Assembly: GCF_000513195.1 (NCBI RefSeq)
Contig: NZ_CBVI010000089.1
Span: 1-64,000 of the forward strand
Direction of reading: 5' to 3'
Origin: Bacteroides timonensis
GTDB taxonomy: Bacteria; Bacteroidota; Bacteroidia; Bacteroidales; Bacteroidaceae
DNA: 64,000 nucleotides
Positions 53,019-61,784 of this stretch are shown here, in pieces. A program made the translations under genes and the position numbers. The notes beneath the pieces are model-generated. The model searched no databases, was not told the DNA's origin, and saw only the letters and a program-made list of their open reading frames with translations. Position 1 is the stretch's first letter. Each line of letters begins with the position of its first letter.

Positions 53019-54307
53019 ACGGCTTGAGGTGTTTTAGCTTGATGATTCAGGTAATTGATTTTATATTCATCGGGGAAGTATAGTACCCGTTCTTCCTGTA
53101 AAGCCTGATCGCCCAACAGGCAAAGCATACTTGCATAATAGCCCTCTTCGGCTATGCGTTCCGGCTGCCTACGGGTAATGACAGCCTCAACAAAAGCTTC
53201 TAATAACAAAGAAGTGCCATCCGATTTAGGCCGTTCTCCCAGAATGAATTCCCCTTTGTTTTCATTGGCGGTTTCCGGTGCCCAGCTTGTTCCGGCAAAA
53301 GGTAAGGAATCAAACACTTTATTCTCCCATTCGTTAATCATCTGCAAAAATCCGGGTGCGGGAGGGACACTTTCAAAGAAGTATTTGCCTTTCTCCGGTT
53401 CCACCGTCCCCAGATTACCCATGATCTGTTCTTCCAAACCATAGAATTTATTGGATATGACAGAGTCAAATGTCATCTTCACTCCATCATCGAACACATA
53501 TATGCAACTTACATTATCATATACTTCCCTACCGTCTTTCCAATAGGTGATAGCCCCATGTCCCATCACTTTCTCGGGAAGCTTTTGCAGTGCCCAGCTC
53601 CCTATTTGTAACTGATGACAAGCCAGTTCGGTCATCAGTCCTTTGGAATATTCGCGATACAGACGCCAGTTAATCAGACGTTCCAGGTCAGGTGAAGGCA
53701 CTTCCCGCCTCCAGTCTCCATTCCGGTTCCAGAAAGTACGGATAGCATTTATCTCACCGAAAGTGCCGGCATGAACCATTTCCATGACCTTGATGTATCG
53801 CGGATCGAAAAGACGTTGCTGTCCGGTAAAGAATATTTTGCCCGTACTGATGTGCTTACTATAAATGCGGAAACATTCTTCCATCGTAAAGCCTATAGAT
53901 TTCTCACAGAACACGTGCTTGCCGGCATCAAAAGCATCCAGCACAATTTGGCAATGGGAATTAAGAGGAGTAGCTACCAGTACGGCATCAACGGTTTTAT
54001 CTTCCAGTATTTTCCGGTAATCGTCATAAACTTTAGCTTTCGGAGCCAGTTCCAGTGCTTTTTCAATAGAGGGCTGATAGATATCGCACAATGCCACAAT
54101 TTCTACTTTAGGATTCTGTACCAGGAAGCTCATCAAAAAACGTCCTCTTGAACCCGGACCGATGATGGCCAGACGGCACTTTTCACCGGATGTTTCTACA
54201 ACTTCCGAAAAAGCAGAAAGCCAAGGGCTTGCCGATAGCAGCACTCCGGCTCCAATCATCCCTATATCTTTCAGAAACTCTCTCCTGCTGATCAATGTAT
54301 CTTTCAT
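53015..54307 (-). CDS. Gfo/Idh/MocA oxidoreductase with Tat signal (2)
   Basis: A 430-residue enzyme with a twin-arginine signal (ISRREFLK). Rossmann motif LAIIGPGSRGRFLMSF near residue 45. The usual EKP motif reads CEKSIG here (about residue 135), so the Lys is kept but Pro is replaced. WRLYREYSKGLMTELACHQLQIGSW marks the middle part. It starts the module 54307-49003, just after HTCS 2, with a promoter and class B-like operator at 54379-54439. It may act together with the other Gfo/Idh enzyme as two steps of a 3-keto-sugar pathway. Confidence 0.85.
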   Translation of the reverse strand: MKDTLISRREFLKDIGMIGAGVLLSASPWLSAFSEVVETSGEKCRLAIIGPGSRGRFLMSFLVQNPKVEIVALCDIYQPSIEKALELAPKAKVYDDYRKILEDKTVDAVLVATPLNSHCQIVLDAFDAGKHVFCEKSIGFTMEECFRIYSKHISTGKIFFTGQQRLFDPRYIKVMEMVHAGTFGEINAIRTFWNRNGDWRREVPSPDLERLINWRLYREYSKGLMTELACHQLQIGSWALQKLPEKVMGHGAITYWKDGREVYDNVSCIYVFDDGVKMTFDSVISNKFYGLEEQIMGNLGTVEPEKGKYFFESVPPAPGFLQMINEWENKVFDSLPFAGTSWAPETANENKGEFILGERPKSDGTSLLLEAFVEAVITRRQPERIAEEGYYASMLCLLGDQALQEERVLYFPDEYKINYLNHQAKTPQAV

Positions 54308-54378
54308 AATTAATCTTTAAAATAAAGCCTATTTCCCGTCTTTTACTAAAGGAGGAACAGCGATATAAAATGACAGTC

Positions 54379-54439
54379 CAAAAATAGCAAAATCCTGAGA
54401 TATAGAGTATAAATATTTATCCAAACAATGCGAAAATAG
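54379..54439 (-). promoter_or_regulatory. PUL promoter with class B-like operator, before the Gfo/Idh module
   Basis: CAAAAATA (54379-54386) is the -7 box in plus-strand view; exactly 36 bp later AAACAATGCGAAAATAG begins at 54423. It shares AA..AATGC.A.AAT with the class B operators at 7952 and 60321. It is the weakest of the three B sites. Confidence 0.5.
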
Positions 54440-54457
54440 TACCAATCGCCCCTGTTG

Positions 54458-57400
54458 TCACTTTATAAAGTCCTTAGGCAGAACTCCGAACTGCTTCTGG
54501 AAGCATTTTGTGAAGTAAGAAGGGGTATTGAACCCAGTCATGTAACACACTTCATTGATCTTACATTCTCCTTCCTGCAACAGCTGTGCCGCCTTCTTCA
54601 GACGTTCCAGACGAATGTAATCATTCGGGGTCAAATCCAGTATCCCTTTTATTTTCCGGTTCAGGCTCGAACGGCTCATATTCAGCAGGCTCGCCATATC
54701 GTCAAGACAGAATTCAGGATTTTGCATATTGGCCACAACTACTTCTTTCAATGTTTTAAGAAAGGTTTCGTCTGCTTTAGTCATCGCCATACTGTTAGCT
54801 TGTACAAAAGGAGAATGAGCAAAAGAAACTCGCAACTTCTCGCGGTTACTCAACAAGTTAGACACACACACTTTTAGGTATTCCACAGAGAACGGTTTTT
54901 CTATGTAAACGTCCGCACCAAGCCTCATACCTTCTATTTTTGCCTGAAGGGTGGTTTTAGCTGTCAATAATATAATGGGAATATGACTATAATCGAGCTC
55001 CGACTTCAGATGTTCACACAGTTCCAATCCATCCATCTCAGGCATCATAATATCAGAAATAACCAGGTTGACCGTATGTTCTCCCAATACTTTCAACGCT
55101 TCTATACCATTGACGGCTGTCAGCACCTGATATTCCGATGACAATTGTTTGGTCACAAACAACCGCATCTCCAAACTATCTTCTACAACCAACAGGGTAT
55201 ACCGGCATTGTTTACGACCGGTTCCCGGTTCTCCTTCTCCGGATGATTCTTCATTCATTACCGGTTCTTTTCGCTCTATTGTGACAGTTTGTACATGCCT
55301 CAGCGGAAGTGATAACAGGAAACAATTATATTCCATGGAATCTTCCATATATAATGTACCCTCATGCAGTTCGGCAAGCAAACGGGCTAATGCCAACCCA
55401 ATACCGGTACCGGATACGGAGCTCAAGACTCCCTCCTTATACTGGATGAACGGCTTAAAAATCTCTTCACGCATTTTTGCCGGAACAACAGGACCGTCAT
55501 TACAAACCGAAAACAACAATTTATCTTCTTCCACATACAGCCTAACGCGGATATAAGTTTCAGAATACTTGATGGCATTGGAAAGCAGATTACTGATAAT
55601 CTTGGTCAATCCTTCCTTATCGACCGAAGCATACACCGTTTCGGGAGAGTCAATAACAAATTCCAATTCTTTCTGACGTGCCGAAAGCCTAAAACGCTTA
55701 CACGTCTTTTGCAGGATGTCCGACACATCACATTCCACAAAATTCAGTTGGAATCCTTGCGTCTCCGTTTTTCTGAAATCGAGCAACTGATTGACCAGGT
55801 CGAGCAGCCGGTTTGTATTCAGGTCCATTATCTCCAAATCATCCCTGATTTCATCAGATACCGATTTGGACGACAACACATTCTCAAGCGGACTCTTTAT
55901 GAGTGTAAGCGGCGTACGTATCTCATGAGCTACATTCGTGAAGAAATCTATTTTAGCCGTGTACAGTTCCCTCTCCTTCTCACGCTCAAACTTCTCCATG
56001 GTCTGCTGATGCTTCTGTTGGTTCCTTCTCCTAAAATAGAAAATAACGGCAACCAGAGAACATAAAGCCAATAGTACATAAACGACATAGGCCCAGGTAG
56101 ACAAGTAAAAAGGAGGTCGAATACGTATTTTAAGCACACGTTGCGCTTCATTCCATTTACCGTCGCTATTAGATCCCTTTATACGCAACGTATAACTTCC
56201 GTAAGGCAGATTGGAGTAATTGATCATGGAGTTCCTGCCTACCGTATACCATTCACGGTTAAAGCCCTCCAGCTTATACTCTAACCTATTCATCTCGGGA
56301 GCTTGATAACTTAAGGCAGCCACCTGAAGAGAAAAGGAATTCTGATTAGCATCAAGCTCTATTTCATCTGAATAAGTAATACTCTTTTCCATAGGAGAAT
56401 CCGGACTATCCACCGATAACCGCTTGTTGAATAAGTAAAAATCAGTAATGACCACCGGAGGAAGAAAAGTATTCTCAACAAAAGTTTCAGGGTCAAAAGC
56501 TATAAATCCATTGATACTCCCCAAGTAAATACATCCTTTCTTGTCACAATATCCGGACTGGAAATTGAACTGGTTGCTCAACAATCCGTTGGCCGTGGTA
56601 TAGACATGCTTGCTCTCTGTCTCCGGATTGAAGCAAACAAGACCATTATTAGTCGTAATCCAGAGATTTCCACGCTTATCCTCCACCATCTTATAGATAG
56701 TATTACTTGAAAAACCTTTCGACATATCATATCGGGTGAAGTCATCCGTCTCCGGATTATAACGGCAGAAGCCCTCGCCCAAGGTCATAAACCACAGGCG
56801 TTTTCTGCTGTCTTCATAGATACTGATCACCTTATTGTAAGAGAGCGAAGCGGAATCTTTTTCATTCGACAGGTAATTCTTCCACTTCTGACTTCGGACA
56901 TTATAGCAAAAAACTCCATTGGAGAAAGTAGCAAACCAGAGATTGCCGTTGAAATCCTCCAATATATCATAAGTAAACATGTTCTTCAATTCAGTAATGC
57001 GTGTAAAGTCGTCAGAAGAGCGGTTGTATTTCAGCAGACCGGCCGTTGTACCGATCCAGACATCGCCTGTAGTGGTTTTGCAAATGGTAAAAGCATCATT
57101 AGCGGACATCGAGTTCTGAGTTTCACCTCTGGAATAATGCTTCACTTGCCTGGTATGCAAATTCACCCGATTTAATCCACCGGAAAAAGTGCCCACCCAT
57201 AGATCATCTCCATCCAGACAAAGTCCATGAACATTCTTGTAAATAGCAGGATGATCAAAAGGCACTATTTTACCGTTTGCAGGGTCATAATTGAATAATC
57301 CCTTATCTTCGGTACCTATCCACAACGTACCGTCATTGCTCTCGCATATTTCTCGTACCCGACGCCCGAAGTGCCTGAGATCATCTCTTGGATAGAACTT

Positions 57401-58408
57401 CTCAAAATAAGTCCATTGATATGGATAATAGTTCACACCACCGAAATATGAACCTATCCACATACCATTTTCCTTGTCACGGCACAGTGAATAAATGGCG
57501 TTATCCGACAATGCATAAAAATCATCCTGATCAGGAACCGACAGATGCGTCACCTTATCATTTACCAGATTGTATATATACAGACCTGATTCCGTACCTA
57601 CCCACAGCTCGTCATCGGATTTGAATTGCAATACACGTACATAAGCGTCCAACAATCTGCGAGTTTTACCGGTGGTAAAGTTTATCTCAGTCAATCCGTT
57701 AACCGAAGCTATATAAACGCAATTGTGCGGACCACTGACATGCCAGTTGATGATATCTCCTTTAAATATCTCATTGCCATCAGCATCCTTAAAAGGTTGT
57801 AGCGGCTCCTCAAAATTATCCTTTGTGTAGTAAAGATTGTCAGCATACAAAGCCAACCAGCAGATATTTTCGTTAATCCAGAAACGAGCTACATTGGACA
57901 TGCCCGAATCATGCAGATAATTCCGCAACTTTTTCTCATGATTGTAGCAAAACAAACCCTGATTCTCCACCGACATCCAAATATTATCGTATTCATCGCT
58001 TCCAATCATGGTTACGAAGTCTTTAATGACAGTTCCTTTATCACTCGTCTGATTGAAAGCTGTGAAAGAATCAAGCAACGGATTATAGATAAAGACTCCC
58101 CCATCCGTCCCTATCCAGATATTCCCCTCATGGTCTTCATAAAGTGCAGTAATAAAATTCTTGCCTAAACCGGAATTTTCCTTTTTGTATACGCGGTAAG
58201 ATAGACCATCATAACGGTTCAGACCGTCTTTAGTCCCAAACCATATAAAGCCTTTCCTGTCCTGCAAAATCTGATATACGGTATTCTGTGAGAGACCGTT
58301 CCGGATGTCCATTGTCTTAAAATAGTAATGAACAGCATTTTGTGCGTATGACGGCAACGCCGTCAATATGCACAAATAAAAGAAAAGCTTTATAATCGTT
58401 CGGCTCAT
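54458..58408 (-). CDS. Hybrid two-component system regulator (HTCS 2)
   Basis: A 1316-residue regulator with a signal peptide (LPSYAQNAVHYY). It has periplasmic Reg_prop blades (GLSQNTVYQILQDRKGFIWFG first) and a Y_Y_Y domain, one membrane helix near 779, HisKA with NVAHEIRTPLTLI (His near 827), HATPase, receiver with LVISDIMMPEMDG (phospho-Asp near 1118), and an AraC-type HTH at the C-terminus (about 1226-1310). It is collinear with HTCS 1 and clearly paralogous, but the input domain differs through most of its length. It starts 21 bp after the GH2 gene at 58430 and so is probably co-transcribed from the class B promoter at 60277. Confidence 0.95.
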   Translation of the reverse strand: MSRTIIKLFFYLCILTALPSYAQNAVHYYFKTMDIRNGLSQNTVYQILQDRKGFIWFGTKDGLNRYDGLSYRVYKKENSGLGKNFITALYEDHEGNIWIGTDGGVFIYNPLLDSFTAFNQTSDKGTVIKDFVTMIGSDEYDNIWMSVENQGLFCYNHEKKLRNYLHDSGMSNVARFWINENICWLALYADNLYYTKDNFEEPLQPFKDADGNEIFKGDIINWHVSGPHNCVYIASVNGLTEINFTTGKTRRLLDAYVRVLQFKSDDELWVGTESGLYIYNLVNDKVTHLSVPDQDDFYALSDNAIYSLCRDKENGMWIGSYFGGVNYYPYQWTYFEKFYPRDDLRHFGRRVREICESNDGTLWIGTEDKGLFNYDPANGKIVPFDHPAIYKNVHGLCLDGDDLWVGTFSGGLNRVNLHTRQVKHYSRGETQNSMSANDAFTICKTTTGDVWIGTTAGLLKYNRSSDDFTRITELKNMFTYDILEDFNGNLWFATFSNGVFCYNVRSQKWKNYLSNEKDSASLSYNKVISIYEDSRKRLWFMTLGEGFCRYNPETDDFTRYDMSKGFSSNTIYKMVEDKRGNLWITTNNGLVCFNPETESKHVYTTANGLLSNQFNFQSGYCDKKGCIYLGSINGFIAFDPETFVENTFLPPVVITDFYLFNKRLSVDSPDSPMEKSITYSDEIELDANQNSFSLQVAALSYQAPEMNRLEYKLEGFNREWYTVGRNSMINYSNLPYGSYTLRIKGSNSDGKWNEAQRVLKIRIRPPFYLSTWAYVVYVLLALCSLVAVIFYFRRRNQQKHQQTMEKFEREKERELYTAKIDFFTNVAHEIRTPLTLIKSPLENVLSSKSVSDEIRDDLEIMDLNTNRLLDLVNQLLDFRKTETQGFQLNFVECDVSDILQKTCKRFRLSARQKELEFVIDSPETVYASVDKEGLTKIISNLLSNAIKYSETYIRVRLYVEEDKLLFSVCNDGPVVPAKMREEIFKPFIQYKEGVLSSVSGTGIGLALARLLAELHEGTLYMEDSMEYNCFLLSLPLRHVQTVTIERKEPVMNEESSGEGEPGTGRKQCRYTLLVVEDSLEMRLFVTKQLSSEYQVLTAVNGIEALKVLGEHTVNLVISDIMMPEMDGLELCEHLKSELDYSHIPIILLTAKTTLQAKIEGMRLGADVYIEKPFSVEYLKVCVSNLLSNREKLRVSFAHSPFVQANSMAMTKADETFLKTLKEVVVANMQNPEFCLDDMASLLNMSRSSLNRKIKGILDLTPNDYIRLERLKKAAQLLQEGECKINEVCYMTGFNTPSYFTKCFQKQFGVLPKDFIK

Positions 58409-58429
58409 AACCTCCTACTTCCCAGAAGA

Positions 58430-60247
58430 TTACTTTTTCAACGAATTACAGATACGTGTATTTATTTCTTTAACACGCTTTTCATCCAGCTTAATAACCT
58501 TACGGTCATAGGTCATCAGGCCATTCACTTCCACTTCCACGTCAGTAGTCTGTGTATAGACAGCTGCGGAGAATCCTCTGTCTACCATCTTATACAGCAT
58601 ATCGGCATACTTCACATATTCATCCGTAGCTTCTTTGGAAGAGTTAAACTGAACATAACCCCAGTTGCGGTTCGGCTCCCAGATATGATCCTTCAGAACA
58701 AGACCGATACCACCGTATTCACCCAAAACAGTTGCACGCTGAGCATCATACAAGTACATTTCAGGTGCCGGATAATTATGCAGGTCAAGCATGTCACCAC
58801 AAGTATAATGGTTACCGCCACTTGCCGGATTCACCAAACGGGTTGGATCATATTGTTTCGTCCATTCAGCAATTTCAACGGTCTTAAACTGTCCCCAAGC
58901 CTCATTAAATGGCACCCAGGTACCAATGCAAGGATAAGAATACAGACAATCCATTATTTCTTTCCACTCCTTGCGATAATAAGCTTCTGATTCGGGTGAA
59001 CGCTTCATTTCCGTACCGTCAAAGTACTTCCGGTTCTGCCATTGCGGACCACGGTCACCACTCGGCATATCTTGCCATACGATGATTCCAAGCTGGTCGC
59101 AATATGTATACCAACGGGCAGGCTCTACTTTAATATGTTTACGGATCATATTATAACCAAAATCTTTTGTCTTCTGAATGTCATGCAGTAAAGCTTCATC
59201 CGTAGGAGCCGTATACAGACCGTCAGGCCACCAACCTTGATCTAGCGGACCAAACTGGAACAGCGCTTCATTATTCAGTTCCAAACGTACGATACCATTG
59301 GCATCCCTGCGAGTGGAATATTTACGCATAGCCGCATAGCTATCCACCTTATCCACAATCTTACTCCCCTCTTTTAAAGTAACTTCCAAAGTATAGAGAA
59401 AAGGAGAATCAGGGCTCCACAGTTTTGCATTTTCAGGCATCTCCACTTCTACAGGTTCTCCATTAATACTCTTACCGGCAGCAATTAATTGATTACCATC
59501 ATACACATTCACCTCTACGAAATCTGATGTGCTGTTGGCGTTCAGTTCAGCTTTTACCGTTAACAGGTGACGATCAATATCAGGAGTAATACGAAGATTT
59601 TCAATATGTTTACCAGCAACAGGTTCCAGCCATACAGTTTGCCAGATACCCGTTACAGGAGTGTACCAGATACCTTCCGGTCTGCTGACTTGCTTACCAC
59701 GTGGTTGAGGGCCTCTGTCCGTAGGGTCCCAAACCTTCACAACCAGGCGGTTGCTGCCTTTAGCCGACAAGGCAGGAGTTATATCAAAGGAGAATGGAGT
59801 AAATCCTCCGGTATGACTTCCAACCTTAATATCGTTCACCCATACATCGGTTTTCCAGTCAACGGCACCAAAATGTAACAAAACCTGTTTTCCTCTCCAG
59901 GCTGAAGGTATCTCAAAGCTCCGTTGATAGATTACTTCCTGATTTTCGTTCACTCTCCTTCCTACTCCGGACAAAGACGATTCTACAGCAAAAGGTACGA
60001 GAATTTGGCCTTCAAAATCCGTTGGAATGCGTCCACCTTTATCAATAATAGCATAATCCCACAAACCATTCAGGTTTTTCCAGTCATTACGCTGCATGAT
60101 GGGCCTTGGATACTCGGGCAATACATCAGAAGGATTGATCTGTTCTGCCCACTTTGTCTTTATTCTATCTCCGGCCGGTTTCCATTGAGCCGAACTCTCC
60201 AAAATAAAAAACGTTACTAAAAATAACGAGATGAATAATTTTTTCAT
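58430..60247 (-). CDS. GH2 family enzyme, first gene of the HTCS 2 operon
   Basis: A 605-residue secreted enzyme with sugar-binding jelly roll (FGAVDWKTDVWVNDIKVGSH), Ig-like domain and TIM barrel, shorter than the 906-residue GH2. The acid/base Glu lies in WVPFNEAWGQF (about residue 448) and the nucleophile Glu in VLGEYGGIGL (about 510). The compact form is common in Bacteroides PUL enzymes of beta-galactosidase, beta-glucuronidase or alpha-arabinopyranosidase-like activity; the specificity is not readable. Its promoter carries a class B operator nearly identical to the one before the broken esterase. Confidence 0.87.
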   Translation of the reverse strand: MKKLFISLFLVTFFILESSAQWKPAGDRIKTKWAEQINPSDVLPEYPRPIMQRNDWKNLNGLWDYAIIDKGGRIPTDFEGQILVPFAVESSLSGVGRRVNENQEVIYQRSFEIPSAWRGKQVLLHFGAVDWKTDVWVNDIKVGSHTGGFTPFSFDITPALSAKGSNRLVVKVWDPTDRGPQPRGKQVSRPEGIWYTPVTGIWQTVWLEPVAGKHIENLRITPDIDRHLLTVKAELNANSTSDFVEVNVYDGNQLIAAGKSINGEPVEVEMPENAKLWSPDSPFLYTLEVTLKEGSKIVDKVDSYAAMRKYSTRRDANGIVRLELNNEALFQFGPLDQGWWPDGLYTAPTDEALLHDIQKTKDFGYNMIRKHIKVEPARWYTYCDQLGIIVWQDMPSGDRGPQWQNRKYFDGTEMKRSPESEAYYRKEWKEIMDCLYSYPCIGTWVPFNEAWGQFKTVEIAEWTKQYDPTRLVNPASGGNHYTCGDMLDLHNYPAPEMYLYDAQRATVLGEYGGIGLVLKDHIWEPNRNWGYVQFNSSKEATDEYVKYADMLYKMVDRGFSAAVYTQTTDVEVEVNGLMTYDRKVIKLDEKRVKEINTRICNSLKK

Positions 60248-60276
60248 GGTATGTAACTCTATTTAATGTTTGGAAG

Positions 60277-60355
60277 CAAAGTTAGCTACAAATTCATTTT
60301 CAGAATAACGCAATTGACTCAATAAATGCAATAATCCTTCCATTTATTCGCTAAG
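60277..60355 (-). promoter_or_regulatory. PUL promoter with class B operator, before GH2/HTCS 2
   Basis: CAAAGTTA (60277-60284) is the -7 box in plus-strand view. Exactly 36 bp later, at 60321, comes AATAAATGCAATAATC followed by TTCCATTTATT and CGCTAA. The AATAAATG / CATTTATT pair is an inverted repeat. The whole block aligns with 7908-7990. The implied leader of the GH2 transcript is about 23 nt. Confidence 0.7.
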
Positions 60356-60445
60356 ATAGAAGAATATACAAGAAAAACACACCAATTTGTGAAATCAATA
60401 ATAAGAAATAAAGAAGACGGGAAATAATAGAAGAATAATACAACA

Positions 60446-60471
60446 GCCGGAATCATGAGGATGTTTCCGGC
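60446..60471 (-). terminator. Second hairpin downstream of the M15/DUF2589 operon
   Basis: GCCGGAA (60446-60452) pairs with TTCCGGC (60465-60471) around a 12-nt loop. On the minus strand it is followed by TGTTGTATTATTC. It lies just beyond the better terminator at 60486-60534 and may back it up. Confidence 0.5.
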
Positions 60472-60485
60472 ATAAATGGATACGA

Positions 60486-60534
60486 CATAAAAACTTCTTG
60501 CAGACAGATAGTTAATAGCTTGTCAGCAAGAAGT
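60486..60534 (-). terminator. Rho-independent terminator of the M15/DUF2589 operon
   Basis: ACTTCTTGC-A-GACA (60493-60506) pairs with TGTC-A-GCAAGAAGT (60521-60534): 9 plus 4 bp with one A/A mismatch and a 14-nt loop. On the minus strand the stem is followed directly by TTTTTAT. It lies 56 bp after the stop codon of the M15 gene at 60591. Confidence 0.8.
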
Positions 60535-60590
60535 CGAGAGTATGTTTACAAGGAGTTAACACCTTATAAGGAACTAATTATCAATAAATT

Positions 60591-61049
60591 CTAAACATTA
60601 AACCAATACACTTTCTTATTATATGCGTTATCTCTGACATCTACATGTACCCACGAGATAGGAACCCCCTTTTGTAAATGTTCAAAGCGAATGTTACATG
60701 GCAATTTATCAGCAAATTCCTCGATTTTATGTCTTGCATCTTCCGCAGTCATTCCACAATTCGCAGGTAGCAAAATATCGACAGCTTTGCCTTGTACATG
60801 AGTCGAAATATATGGGCTTTCATTATTCTTAACAAGACCGCATAGATGACATCTTAGTCCCCTTTGGAAGATCCTTATTTGGGGTTGATTAATAATAAGA
60901 GGCAAATCCAGTATTTCACGGATAATATCCAGAGTTTTCTTTAGATCTTCATCTAAAAAAGACCATATCTGTTCCTCCGAATAGCTCTGCATCACATGGT
61001 TGCAGACTAATTCCTGAATCTTAAAATACTTACATTTATAAACACTCAT
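60591..61049 (-). CDS. M15A-like zinc peptidase without signal peptide
   Basis: A 152-residue protein. The zinc site of M15A (DD-carboxypeptidase/endolysin) enzymes is visible: STHVQGKAVDI near residue 83-93 (His and Asp ligands) and SWVHVDVR near residue 131-138 (third His). The N-terminus (YFKIQELVC) matches the usual opening of the family. There is no export signal, as in phage endolysins and cytoplasmic or device-borne versions. It is the last gene of a run with three DUF2589 proteins. Cutting of peptidoglycan peptides is the expected activity, with export by a system not seen here. Confidence 0.78.
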   Translation of the reverse strand: MSVYKCKYFKIQELVCNHVMQSYSEEQIWSFLDEDLKKTLDIIREILDLPLIINQPQIRIFQRGLRCHLCGLVKNNESPYISTHVQGKAVDILLPANCGMTAEDARHKIEEFADKLPCNIRFEHLQKGVPISWVHVDVRDNAYNKKVYWFNV

Positions 61050-61092
61050 AGTAGTTACTTTTTAAAATTAATAATTAAAAAATTCTTTTCTC

Positions 61093-61548
61093 TCAGGTAA
61101 TCTGTCTCTTCAAAGCATTTGCATATCCTTCGATAATCAATTCCAACCCATCGGTCAGTTCTTGTGGCGAAATAACAATCTCCAGCTTTCCCACCGTAGC
61201 ATTTTCTGATGTTTTTTTATTAGGGAAGCTGATCTGTAGCTCATCATTTATAACTTCCAGGGCAAATTCTGCCGTCACAGTAGCCTTTTCTATTTTAGAG
61301 GCTGTAACAGGTACCAATGTAATTAAAGGGACCTGAACTGTAGTAGTAGTAACCGCTCCGGTATCGTCCAAAGCAGGATATTCAAGTTGCACTATCTTCG
61401 GAACCAATGCCCCTTTATTTTTCCCCTCCCCGTCAACAGGCTTTTCAAAATACTTATCCAGCAAGCCTTCATTCTTATCCATCAGCGAGTCACTGGCACT
61501 TACAATGGCATGATGGATAGCCTCTACAAACAATTTAAAGCTAATCAT
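61093..61548 (-). CDS. DUF2589 family protein, short divergent paralogue
   Basis: A 151-residue protein with the DUF2589 outline: a helical N-terminus (FVEAIHHAIVSASDSLMDKNEGLLDKYF), a middle strand VPLITLVPVTASKIEKATVTAEFALEV, and a C-terminal helix (LTDGLELIIEGYANALKRQ). It is more diverged than the other two copies and lacks the PLPKG block. Function of the family is unknown. It follows the zinc ribbon gene by 34 bp. Confidence 0.7.
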   Translation of the reverse strand: MISFKLFVEAIHHAIVSASDSLMDKNEGLLDKYFEKPVDGEGKNKGALVPKIVQLEYPALDDTGAVTTTTVQVPLITLVPVTASKIEKATVTAEFALEVINDELQISFPNKKTSENATVGKLEIVISPQELTDGLELIIEGYANALKRQIT

Positions 61549-61582
61549 ATCGATGAATTTTATGATTCGACACTATGCTATT

Positions 61583-61780
61583 TTACTTTTTCTGAGGTGC
61601 TATCTTCTTCAACTTTTCAAAGTTGTCGACTGCCTCACTCACTACCGAGCGGCTTTCCGACGCTAACCCAATCGCCGCTTGACAGTTAGGGCATGAAAAT
61701 TGTACGCCTTGGATTAACAAATGCAAATCAACGGGTATTTGAGTCCTGCATACTGGACATGGGATATTTTGATCTATCAT
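61583..61780 (-). CDS. Small zinc-ribbon protein
   Basis: A 65-residue protein with two CPxC knuckles, Cys 8/11 (CPVC) and Cys 30/33 (CPNC), then a helical tail (VSEAVDNFEKLKKIAPQKK). It most likely binds one zinc ion. It starts 4 bp after the DUF2589 gene at 61785 and is probably translated together with it. A role in assembling or regulating the DUF2589 proteins is only a guess. Confidence 0.7.
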   Translation of the reverse strand: MIDQNIPCPVCRTQIPVDLHLLIQGVQFSCPNCQAAIGLASESRSVVSEAVDNFEKLKKIAPQKK

Positions 61781-61784
61781 ACTT

